DNA of 32,834 bases from Schoenoplectus triqueter (taxonomy: Eukaryota; Streptophyta; Magnoliopsida; Poales; Cyperaceae), in the NCBI GenBank assembly GCA_964058805.1, contig CAXKVV010000429.1:1-32834 (forward strand), read 5' to 3'. Positions 10,535 through 19,800 of the stretch are shown piece by piece; the stretch's first letter is position 1, and the number at the start of each line of letters is the position of its first letter. Position numbers and translations under genes: made by a program. The notes beneath the pieces were generated by a model, which did no database searches, had not been told where the DNA came from, and was given only the letters and a program-made list of their open reading frames with translations.

Positions 10535-11059
10535 TCACATTGTGCTCCGATAAATCTCACTCTGCTGTGACTCAAGACGGCACTGGAAAACAGATTCACA
10601 CTTATCAGAGCGTAAGATCTCAAGAAATACGATCAAAGATTGAGATTCGGCTTGTGAAAGAGCAGATCCCACCTCAGCCTCACCGCTGGAGACATCTTTT
10701 CGCTGCCGCGTAGAAAGAGATGTCGAACTCTGGACGTCGCTGCTCTCCTTCGACTCCACAACCAACTCTCCGAACACGTCGCCAGGCGCCCCTAGTTCTC
10801 TGGTCATACAATCTGTTCCGGTCTCCAATCTCGTACCAGACTCTTCTCCTGGTTTCGCCTTCTCATCCTCTTTCAGTCTCGTGGAGTTGGATTCGTTGGA
10901 CTCCTTGCAAGATTTGCCAGGGATCTCCGCTGCTACAGATCTGGGCGATCTTATGTCATGCTTATGCTCGCGAAGGGATCCGCCTCCTTCAGGCCGTGTT
11001 CCCTTTCCTCTTTCAAACGATTCACTTTCAGCTCTAGTGATACGATGGACAGGCTGCAT
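10535..11059 (-). CDS. Unrecognised 174-residue ORF inside the LTR element
   Basis: The longest open frame in the internal region, in the same orientation as the element. The predicted protein is very hydrophilic and rich in Ser, Glu, Arg and Lys (for example ESSDVQSSTSLSTRQRK). It has no zinc knuckle, no protease DTG/DSG motif and no reverse transcriptase motif. It could be a remnant of the disordered linker between integrase and reverse transcriptase of a copia polyprotein, a gag remnant, captured host sequence or simply chance. No function is assigned. Confidence 0.3.
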   Translation of the reverse strand: MQPVHRITRAESESFERGKGTRPEGGGSLREHKHDIRSPRSVAAEIPGKSCKESNESNSTRLKEDEKAKPGEESGTRLETGTDCMTRELGAPGDVFGELVVESKESSDVQSSTSLSTRQRKDVSSGEAEVGSALSQAESQSLIVFLEILRSDKCESVFQCRLESQQSEIYRSTM

Positions 11060-11386
11060 CGCAACTCTTCCACTCCATATCTACCCATGGAGCTTCTAAT
11101 GGTCTTTTTGTCCACGATCTTGATTTGTGGAGAAGAAGACGATTGTTATTGTTTCTTGATCGGATCTTGATCAGATTGAGTTAGATCGGAGATGAGAGAA
11201 ACATAGATGAATAATAAGAAGAAGAGAGAATCACTGATCAGAAAAGTAAGTGGACAACAGAGAATAGAGGTTTATTTTTGGAATAAGCTAGAATAGAGGT
11301 AGAAAAAGAAAAGAAATGTAGGAATAGATTAGGATAAGGTGCATAAGTTCTGGATTAGGCGTGAGCTTAATTCCAGTGGTATTCCT

Positions 11387-11398
11387 GCTCTGATACCA
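11387..11398 (-). other. Primer binding site (initiator tRNA-Met)
   Basis: Minus-strand TGGTATCAGAGC follows the LTR without a gap. This 12-mer is the standard plant LTR retrotransposon site complementary to the 3' end of initiator methionine tRNA, and it fixes the orientation of the element. Confidence 0.92.
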
Positions 11399-11585
11399 TG
11401 ATAGAATGATAGAATGAGAGAGAAGAATTTTTGATTATGTTGAATTGAATTGATTACAATGACTAAGTCTTTATTTATAAATTAATTGTCTAATTAACTA
11501 ATCTTAAACACTAAACATCTCCCACACTACACCTCACACAATACCTTCTATACAATTCTACTCATCTCAACCTATACCTCTAACA
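11399..11585 (-). repeat. Upstream (5') LTR
   Basis: 187 bp, TG...CA bounded on the minus strand, adjoining the primer binding site on the inside and the GTGAG target duplication on the outside. Longer than the other LTR through small insertions, for example near 11525-11535 and a doubled AGAATGAT at its inner end. Confidence 0.88.
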
Positions 11586-11668
11586 GTGAGAACATGTTTA
11601 CAGTATAAAGATTTAAATTTTGTAATATGCATGCTTCACATATTTTACTTGTTTATCCTCTTACATAG

Positions 11669-12218
11669 GTGAGCCAGGTATTGACCTTAAAATATTTTGC
11701 CAGCAGATTTTTCTATTTATCCCTCATGATTACAAAGATAGCAGTCTTCCTACATCAATTTTTGTATATGCTGTGAGTAAATTGTATATTTTGACTAAGA
11801 TACATAACTATGATTTTACTGTAGGATAATTAATATATCAGATGATTCAATGGACGTGTGTAAAATTCTACAGTTGGTTAACACTAGTAAGGATAGAGCT
11901 AAAGTGAGTCTGCTAATGTCTTAGGCAGTTTGATTTTTCATACTCTCTCTACAATCTACCCTATTATGATTTTTCACTCTCTGGAGTGCTGCTGCATCAC
12001 AAGTAGGGTAGTCATAGACATAATTGTCCCTTTTTCCTTTGTTGTAATTGTTTTTTTCATATTCTTACATTTTATATTTCTGCAGAACTGGGAAGGACCT
12101 ACCTGTAAAGTTTTCCATAGCAGCATGTGAAACTCAGAATGTGAATGTGACTGTTTTGTCCGCATTTAGTCCAGAAAAATGCACGACAGCTAAGGATATG
12201 TGGGATAAAATGCCTCAA
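11669..12218 (+). pseudogene. GBA2-type non-lysosomal glucosylceramidase fragment (GH116)
   Basis: Three splice-bounded exon remnants match the N-terminal beta-sandwich part of plant GBA2-like glucosylceramidases, which cleave glucosylceramide to glucose and ceramide. Exon 11669-11772 encodes [20 protein letters not shown] then [14 protein letters not shown]. Exon 11874-11921 encodes LVNTSKDRAKVSLLMS and is followed by TAG where the family has the Trp of a TWANSIGG-like motif. Exon 12086-12218 encodes [20 protein letters not shown], then [12 protein letters not shown] and DMWDKMPQ. Introns have AG acceptors and GT donors. The glycine/histidine-rich segment normally between the second and third pieces is missing, and so are the whole catalytic (alpha/alpha)6 domain and everything upstream. 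This is a dead gene fragment. Confidence 0.8.
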
Positions 12219-12690
12219 GTAAATATGCTCTACCCTCCTTTTCTTTTGATTATTGATTGTTTAATTCTGAAAGTCTGTTTTCTAGAACCGTGGAACAAGG
12301 TATATATATTTTTATTAGTTTCACATATCTCTGGTCAGAAAGCATTGTAATTAAGTTGCACTAGCAGTCCTATTTACCATTCTGTTGTCTTATTATTTGA
12401 ATTTGTACAAGTTTGTTCTGTACCAATAATTTTAATCACAAGAGCGGAGCAGTTGCATTTGGAATAGTTCAAGTTATTTTTCGTAAGATTATATTTCTGC
12501 CAATTTTTGGACTGAAGGATGAAAGTACTAATGATAATAGTAAAAATAAAGTATATGAACCAAATTTGAATTTAAAACTCATGATTCAAGAATTTGGATT
12601 TAAAACCCGTGTTTTTTTCTTTTCAATATGGTCCAAGTCAGCGACGCCCATTCCCGCTGTTGGTTTGTTAGGCATGTCGTGGACCATGTC
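12219..12690. other. No gene recognised
   Basis: Follows the last glucosylceramidase exon remnant. A frame at 12413-12748 is open for 111 codons, but I recognise no domain, and its 3' end overlaps the antisense LINE relic. No further glucosylceramidase exons were found here. Confidence 0.45.
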
Positions 12691-13500
12691 TCAAGTATTG
12701 TTTGAAGAGGCAGACGACAGAGGATGGATATGTGAATTGTTGTGTTGACAGGGCAGGTATAGAACAAACGGTTTGCCGGCTATGTTAGAGTTTATGAACA
12801 TAGTACACAATTTTGATTGGCCAGCTAACTTTTTTGTGAAGATGAGCCCCGCATGTAACTTGTCATGAAGTAGTAACCAGAGGAAGAACTTTACACATCG
12901 TGATGGCGCTTTAATTTGCCAAAGTTGCATGAATTCTTACCTTGGGACGCCCGGTTTGCATATAATTGGTAACCGATTGAGCGGAGAATAAATGTTGAGG
13001 TGTCCATCTCCATTACAAAACTCTGAACTGTCGATTTTCGTGGAAGCTTGGAAGAGGGGTAGGAGAATGGTAAGGTTCTTGACGAAATGTGATAGGTTGC
13101 ATGTGGTGTTGTTTGCGGGGTAAGTCGTTGTTAGTGTGATGTCTAAATCTGCAAGTGAGGGGGCTAGAAGGGAGTGTAGTTTAATGATTGATATCCATAA
13201 CCATTTGAGTAGGCATTGGTTTTATAATCAGAGATCAGAGATCAGAGATATTGAGGAGCCATCCATTGGGTTTTGGTAAAGTAAGTAGTAGCCAAGATGC
13301 TTGGCGGTGTCCTCTAGAGAAAGTCAGTTTTGTACCTCTCCATATTCTCTTATTTTTTGAATTGTGTTGATCACTCAGGAGTAAGAGGAAAGCTTATTTG
13401 CCCAGCCTTGATATCTTCCTTGGACAATCCCTATGAGAGGTAAGAAAGCTGAACGGAGGGGGTTTGCGAATGGTTAGAGAAAGTCCTAAGTATTGGATAA
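12691..13500 (-). mobile_element. L1-type LINE relic (reverse transcriptase C-terminus and zf-RVT)
   Basis: On the minus strand, starting near 13495, the sequence encodes YLGLSLTIRKPPPFSFLPLI and then GWANKLSSYS, the family pattern after the reverse transcriptase palm of plant L1 elements. Farther downstream, 12930-12691, it encodes IKAPSRCVKFFLWLLLHDKL, the start of the zinc-binding zf-RVT region. Between them the frame is broken several times and much of the expected length is lost. It is a heavily decayed 3' portion, and boundaries are approximate. Confidence 0.7.
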
Positions 13501-14240
13501 GAGCGGTTAACATTTGGCATTAAAGTAGGGATGCAACAACCAACAATGGTTCTTTTTACACGCCCTTTTTAGACCTCGAAAGAAATGGAAAAATTCCATG
13601 AAGTACAAAAAGTTAAATAGTCAGAACATAGGTTCTCGCGTAGAGAAAAAATAAGGTTCTCGTTTCCCTTTTCTGTAGAGATAAAAAATAAGGTTCTTGT
13701 TTTTCTTTTCTTTTCTTTATTCTTCTAGTATCTAATGCATTCATCATTGCATATGGTTCTTGTTTTCCTTTTCTGTGCTTTATCTCTTAGTATCTAATGC
13801 ATTCTTTGTTGTACATGTTTGTGCTTGCCCTAGGAGAGGTGATTGCAATGGTGAAACTCTGATGAAGCAAATTAGAGGACCCAAACATGCCCACTGCTCT
13901 GACACAAAGGCATATATATGTTTTCTCATAATTTTTTTGTTTTATCAATTTTGTTTGTGCTCCAAATTTCCTGATTTATTCTCTTAGTTTTCTGCCCTTT
14001 TCAAATATGGAAAAGACTTTTTTATGCAATGCAAAATGGGAAAATGATTCAACATGCTAGAGCATGTAAGTTCCAATGGTAAAGCATGAATCATCCAAAA
14101 ACTAGGTTTGGCTGTATAAATTCATTTTTCTGCCCTCATTTATGCAGTAATTTTAGTATACTATATATTTGTAGGGGGCATTAAGAAGAATTGATGCAAA
14201 TGCATTAAAACTCCTTGGATGGCACAATGGAGGTCAGTAA
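13501..14240 (+). other. Gene-free stretch with a 66-bp duplication and one exon-like island
   Basis: A tandem duplication of about 65 bp (starts near 13688 and 13753) shares GGTTCTTGTTTT and TAGTATCTAATGCATTC. At 14175-14231 an AG/GT-bounded open stretch encodes GALRRIDANALKLLGWHNG, and 13811-13910 encodes a Cys-containing peptide. Neither resembles a family I can name, so they are left as possible exon remnants. Confidence 0.35.
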
Positions 14241-15323
14241 CTATTCTCCAACAAAAACAATTTGATTCTTTCACTATTTATGACCAAATAATCTTGAATT
14301 ATAAAAATTATTATCTTACTTAACAGGAATTGTGGCTCAACTAGAATATTCTTGTTGGTCTGAATTAATATGAATTTTGGTTGAGAAGCCTAATCTGGTA
14401 TTCAACCTACAAATATAAATGCAATGCCTCGATTGAATTTATTTTATTTAGCTTCCTGTTTGTGGAAGTTGGTCCTCAATCCTGGAAATAAGCCTTAAAT
14501 CTAACTCGATATTATGTGGATGAATGCAATAATTCGTCGATTAATATCTTGTGGAAGGTAATTCATTCGTAATCAATGCAATGTGAAAAATGCATATTTG
14601 TATTTGATCAACGGTTTGTGTGATATGTGATCTATTGTAAATTGTGCTTTTCAGTAAAATTATTGTTTGGCTACTTTAATTGTTCCAGTTCTATTCTCTA
14701 GAAGAGGTGGAATCCTTTATATGTTTTGATTGGTTTACTTTATATCTTTTTATTGGTTTAACTTTCTTATTTTCGGTTTTTGAATCAAAAAAGAAGAAAA
14801 AAATCAATAAGAATTCTTAACTAGTTATTACATTTCAAAAGATTTATTTGAAATTCTTTGTGGCATATGCTGTGGGTTGGGATTTTGCTTGCTTGTGTGA
14901 TTTGTAATCTTGTGGTGTTCTGGTTATTAATATTTTTTGATAGTCCGAAAATATTAGTCATGAGCCATTCTTTGTAGGTTGGAGAACTCGGGAACAAATG
15001 CCCAGAGTATAATATAATTGTTGTAAATGGCGAAGTCCATGAGTTTAAGTGTTGCCTGTTGAGCTTACGAGCCTTAGTCCTAGGCCATATTTTAGACTCT
15101 AACGAGCTAGTTCAGTTTTTATCCTTTATATGGGCCCAAATTTATTTTTTCTCGGCCTACTTAACGGTTTGTCAAGAAATAATTTTTTTCGGCCTTCTCA
15201 TCTTATTTTTGGGTCTCAACTTTATTTACTCGTTGACTCGGCTTTTTTCTCCCGTCTGGGCCGTTATGTAAATTTCTGGAACGATATGTAACTTTCTGGG
15301 CCGATATGTAATTTTCTCATCGA
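14241..15323. other. No gene recognised
   Basis: AT-rich sequence without a supported exon. From about 15110 it grades into the GGCC-containing repeat region, so the 70-codon frame at 15059-15271 is mostly repeat-derived. Confidence 0.45.
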
Positions 15324-15545
15324 GGCCGATATATGAAAATGTTGGCCTGTTTATCCCTTAAATGGGCCGATATCAAAAAGTTTCGGCCTGTTTAGCGTCT
15401 TAGCGGGACGATATCGAAAAATTATCCGGCCTGTATATCCCTCTAAGTGGCTGATATAAAAATTATTCGGCCTGTTTATCGTCTAAACGGGCCGATATCG
15501 ACAAATTATTCGGCCTGCTTATACCTTAAACGGGCCTAATATTAT
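15324..15545. repeat. 41-43 bp hairpin minisatellite (GGCCGATAT / CGGCCTG units)
   Basis: GGCCGATAT-like boxes recur at 15324, 15365, 15406 (GGACGATAT), 15449 (GGCTGATAT), 15490 and 15533, a period of 41, 41, 43, 41 and 43 bp. Each unit has a second box, CGGCCTGTTTATC, about 18-22 bp later. The second box of one unit and the first box of the next pair through CGGCC-TGTTTA and TAAACG-GGCCG, so every junction is a possible stem-loop. More diverged GGCC boxes extend the region to about 15130-15780. No protein is encoded. Confidence 0.75.
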
Positions 15546-15897
15546 ATTCGGCCTTTTAACTTGTAGATGGAATTTCATTATAATTCCGGCCCTTTTATCG
15601 TCATTCTGGGCCGATAGCTGAATTTTTTTCTATCGATTTTGCTTCCTTGCGGGGCCGCAAATTTGTCTCAGACCGTTTATGTAGTTAAACCGACCATCTG
15701 GGCGATTTTGGAGTTTAGACGGCCTGCCTATCGTCCTTGAAGGTACCATTTTTTATCGGCCTGATCATCTAAAAAACTGGGTCAAAATAAATTAAACTTC
15801 TCAATTGGCTTATAGTTTATATTTTGAGACCCGTTATATTCCTACTTGACCCAAAATAGTTCCTAGTTAAATTGTCAACTATGAATAATTTCTACAG

Positions 15898-16122
15898 AAC
15901 AGCACAATCCCCAATTCCTGGTTAGTTGCCACTTCCCAAGTTACCCATGCCCCCCACCCCCCCCCCCCCCCCACACCAAAAAAAAACCTACTAACTGTTA
16001 TCCAAATCATCAGGGCTGCTTCCTAGTTCATTGTTACCGAAAACAATCCCCAATTCCCGGTTCGTTGCCAGTTACCCATGGTCCCTCCCAACCCACCCAA
16101 AACCTACTAATTGTTATCCAAA
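15898..16122. repeat. Duplicated C-rich segment with a poly-C run
   Basis: Two diverged copies, about 15898-16012 and 16041-16122. Both contain ACAATCCCCAATTCC, GTTACCCATG and AAACCTACTAA-TGTTATCCAAAT. The first includes a poly-C run of about 16 bases (about 15957-15972) followed by an A run. Copy number and exact length here could be affected by sequencing or assembly error. Confidence 0.7.
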
Positions 16123-16835
16123 TGCACCATCCCACCCCACATGAAAAGCCAACAAGAAAAAACCACAAAAAATATAATAAAAGATAAGAAAAAAGAAACA
16201 AGCAGCCAGCATAATAACGCACCACAAACCAACAACAATTGAAAAAACACAATGCACATCAATAACAACAAGTAGCAACAATAATTAAATATTACGCCAT
16301 TTGCTTCATTGCATAGTTTGAGGTCCATCGTACACCTGTATGTACACCCTCGCACCTACAACATAATTGATTTACAAAGCAGTTCAAATTATAATTTGTA
16401 TTCCATGATAAATTTAAACCTACAAAATTTCAAAATTAGAAACAGATTTATTTCTTGTCTAAACCTCTAAAAAGGATAAAATATAGTATACATGTGACTT
16501 GACATCAGAGCAGAAAAATGTGTTCAAATTTGGGATTTTTTTACTAAGAAACAAGAAACAATCTAGCGATGGTATAATATGATCGTCTACCATTTCCATT
16601 TCCCACAAAATAAATGCAGGTCGAAAATATTATGCAAGCCATCCAATGTTTGAGCGCATATATGAACAGGCAGTAGCTGGTACAGGAAACAGTGCAAGCA
16701 AAAGAGGAAAATGTACCCTTTGAGTTGGGATTATCAGTAAAGTAAAAAAAAGAAAAAGAAAAAGAAAGCTGGTTATACTGTTCATCAAAGTCAAACACCC
16801 TTCAAAAATCCTGAGGTAAGAGGTAATGTCCACCT
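16123..16835. other. No gene recognised
   Basis: AT-rich sequence between the C-rich repeat and the last exon of the possible small minus-strand gene. The downstream end would contain that gene's 3' UTR. Reading frames here on the minus strand are Phe/Leu/Trp-rich low-complexity products. Confidence 0.4.
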
Positions 16836-19800
16836 TTACAAATTCTTCTTCTCTTCCTTCTTGACCTGTAAAATAATAGCAGATACGATTTAATCATGTT
16901 TACACCAGAAAATTATAATAACGACTTTATATAAGGAAATGTCATCATAAGCACAAGTAGGGCACTTCTGTCATGCAATGCATGTTATGAAGAACTTATT
17001 ACATAATGTCGTATTATTGACATAAAAATTGGGTCTAACTGCCAATATTGAATTACATTTCGTAATTGGAAAAGAAAAACCTAAATTGATGTTTTACCAG
17101 CAGCAAATCGCAACTAGCAAAAAACAGAATTGCATGAAGTCTGACATAAACAGAAATAGAAAAATTAGTTTGCTTCAGTTTTATTTTTGGAAAACCATGT
17201 GTAAGACCAGACTTAAAACTCACTACAAAATAGCAGAAGTGCTGAAAATTTAGGCACATAATGACAAGGATATGGAAGCAGAAGAGCTCAGGTTCAACCC
17301 ATTTTTACAAATAAACGATTTTAAAATTTTAAAATATGAAGAAAAATATTGTACAAGCAAAGACTCACTGCCATAGTTACAAATAAACGCCTTTCAGCCA
17401 CTCCGCTAGAGCTAGGGAAACAAAGACCTGATGAAAAGACAAGTGTTAAAAATGTCTTATCAGATTTTTTTATTTTAGTAAATAAAACAAAATGAAAATG
17501 ATAAAATTATCCCGAAAATTAGCTCATATAATCTAAATCAGTTTCAAACTCGGTCCCAGTGATTGGACCGAGTTTTTTTTTTAACGTTTGTGTGTGTTAT
17601 ATTAAAAATAAAAAATAATAGTAAATAGATTGATCTAAAATATTACAACAAAAATTAAAATAAAGTTTTATAGAGCCAAATATAAGCAAGATTAATACAT
17701 TGTTTTAAAATAGTATCAAACAAATAGAAATATTACAACAATAATTGAAATCCAATTGTTCTGATAAATATAACAAAAAAAACATAAACACACTGATAAT
17801 CTAAATCATGCTCTGTTGGAACGAGCTCGACCTCGAGTTGACAGCCTGTTAATACGATCCTCAATTTCATCCATAATCATTGAAATGCGTATTTTCCTTC
17901 TCCTTTCTCTATTGATTTTTGTTGGATCTGGTCTAATGATCGGATCGTTGTACATTAGTCAATCTTGTTTATTGTCATAACTACGCCAATGACCAGACCA
18001 TGTATTAATATAATACTTGATGGTATAATATGACTAATGTACTTAGTGTAATTCAACATTCTGAATGAACAAACAGCAAACGAGTGGTCGCATGAGATGT
18101 TGATCAATTGCGATTTCTAAACCAACAATTACCAATTTCCATCATCGCTAATTCAACCTCATATTTCATTTCACTCCTTCGTCCCTATTATTTCAAATAG
18201 AATTTACAAATTATTACTTAAATTTTGAAGTTGAATAAAAAATTACATAAGTATCAAATATTACCGTCTCGATAAATCCATTTATGTTGTAAACATCGTA
18301 GTTGTGGATACCCCAATCCAGTGGTATGACATCATAAATTCTCCCCTTATCACCACGATGTTTTATCAGTTTGATAACTTTTTGAGAGAACAATGGTCAT
18401 TAGGCTTCCCAAACTGCTGCAATTTGTTGACACTTATAGAACCACTCAACACATTTGTGCCATATATTCTCGACGATAGCACATACCGAAAGTTGTTTAG
18501 CGATCATGAACACGTTGTTCAGTGATTCTGAACCGTTACTTATCATTATTCCCCACCGATTGAGACCCCAATCTAGATGTTGTGCCCATCTATCTTAATG
18601 AAATGCGGCCACTTGTTCTATGATTAACATCTACCGCATAATCAATTTCATCCATATTATATTTGTTGCATCTTGGATGTCATCCTCCTCGACATTCAGG
18701 TGTCACTCTTCGTCATCATCATCCACATCCAAATTTTGTATTGGAATACGAGATAGTCGCTGCTCCCGAACTTGGGAGGGTTATTTCCTAAGTCATTACT
18801 GGATTACTACTTTCAGAAATACTGGTCAGATCATAGTTATAAGAACTGAATATTGATTCAGATATAACTACTAGCTCCAGTGTTTTATACTGGGTAATTG
18901 GTATGGAGTTGTTGTTTTAATCATTCCCCAAATTTCATCAGAAAAAACTCCAAATAAGCTATAAAAAAAACCATATGAACCTGCTGGTGCAGTGTTAATC
19001 CGTGCTCTAATACTAATGTTGAATTGGCTAGGGAGCAGCTAGCTCCAAACCAGCATGAATCTATCTATTCAAGTCACGAAAATTGATTGTCTCGTCGGCA
19101 GAAAATGTGCACGCGGCATAAATATCATAACCCGAGCCGGTTAAAGTATTCAAGATTTGACCTCCGTGATACACATTGATCAACAATATTTTTGTCTCTA
19201 CAGTATGAACGATAAACCCTACTGTTAGTGTATTTTTTTTACAGAAAAAATTTATAGTTGAAATAGAAAAAAAAAATTACAATGTTAATGAGATTTTGAC
19301 AATATGCTATTTAGGAAATCCAGCAAAAAAAATTATAATGTTAATGAGATTTTGACAATATGCTATTTAGGAAATCCAGCAGCTAGAAAATAAAGCTCGT
19401 TAAAAAGAGTGAATCTGTACCTGAAATTAGTGATCCCACATATCCTAATAATCGAAAGAAAAGGAGGAAAGAGTATATTCAATTTGAAGCATGCATATTA
19501 TAAAATTTCAGAATTCACAGTAATTAAATATTATGTTTAGACTGTAAACATGTTATTGCATTTCATACTACAAACTCCTCAGTATTTTTCACATTTTTTA
19601 CCATTCTGGTTCTTAACTATCAGAAGCCCCTCTTTTGTTCATGAACCTCTGTAATTTATCCAACAAGTGGCATTACCTTCCATCCAAATAGAATTGGAAC
19701 TGCACACCGTCATCTTTGTCAGCAAAATGAAGTGGAATAGTACAGTTTAAAGTGCTAGTGGAGGGCAGTGAACTGGCTGTTGTTCTAGGTGGTGTTCCGT

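Larger units (their letters stand above)
9835..11585 (-). mobile_element. Non-autonomous copia-like LTR retrotransposon
   Basis: A complete small LTR element of 1751 bp in minus orientation. It has LTRs of 176 and 187 bp bounded by TG...CA, and is flanked by the 5-bp target duplication GTGAG (9830-9834 and 11586-11590). Immediately inside the upstream LTR is TGGTATCAGAGC, complementary to initiator tRNA-Met. Immediately before the downstream LTR is a polypurine tract. The internal region (about 1.39 kb) has no recognisable gag, protease, integrase or reverse transcriptase, so it would depend on enzymes from a partner. It is longer inside than a typical TRIM. The inverted paralogous sequence at 19.5 kb lacks the element, which confirms the boundaries. 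Confidence 0.9.

Noticed and set aside
10720..11170. Plus-strand ORFs inside the LTR element
   Set aside because: They are antisense to the element's orientation as fixed by the primer binding site and polypurine tract, and resemble no protein.
12413..12748. 111-codon plus-strand ORF
   Set aside because: No recognisable domain. Its 3' part is antisense to the better supported LINE zf-RVT relic.
15324..15545. CRISPR-like array of hairpin repeats
   Set aside because: The spacers are not unique (the whole 41-43 bp unit is conserved), there are no cas genes, and the context is plant nuclear DNA.
16034..16355. Minus-strand Phe/Leu/Trp-rich ORFs suggesting membrane proteins
   Set aside because: The hydrophobic composition results from A-rich plus-strand sequence. 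There is no family match and the two frames overlap.
17546..17580. Hairpin followed by a T run, resembling a Rho-independent terminator
   Set aside because: The surroundings are eukaryotic with spliced genes and transposons, so a bacterial terminator is not expected. It is kept only as an inverted repeat.
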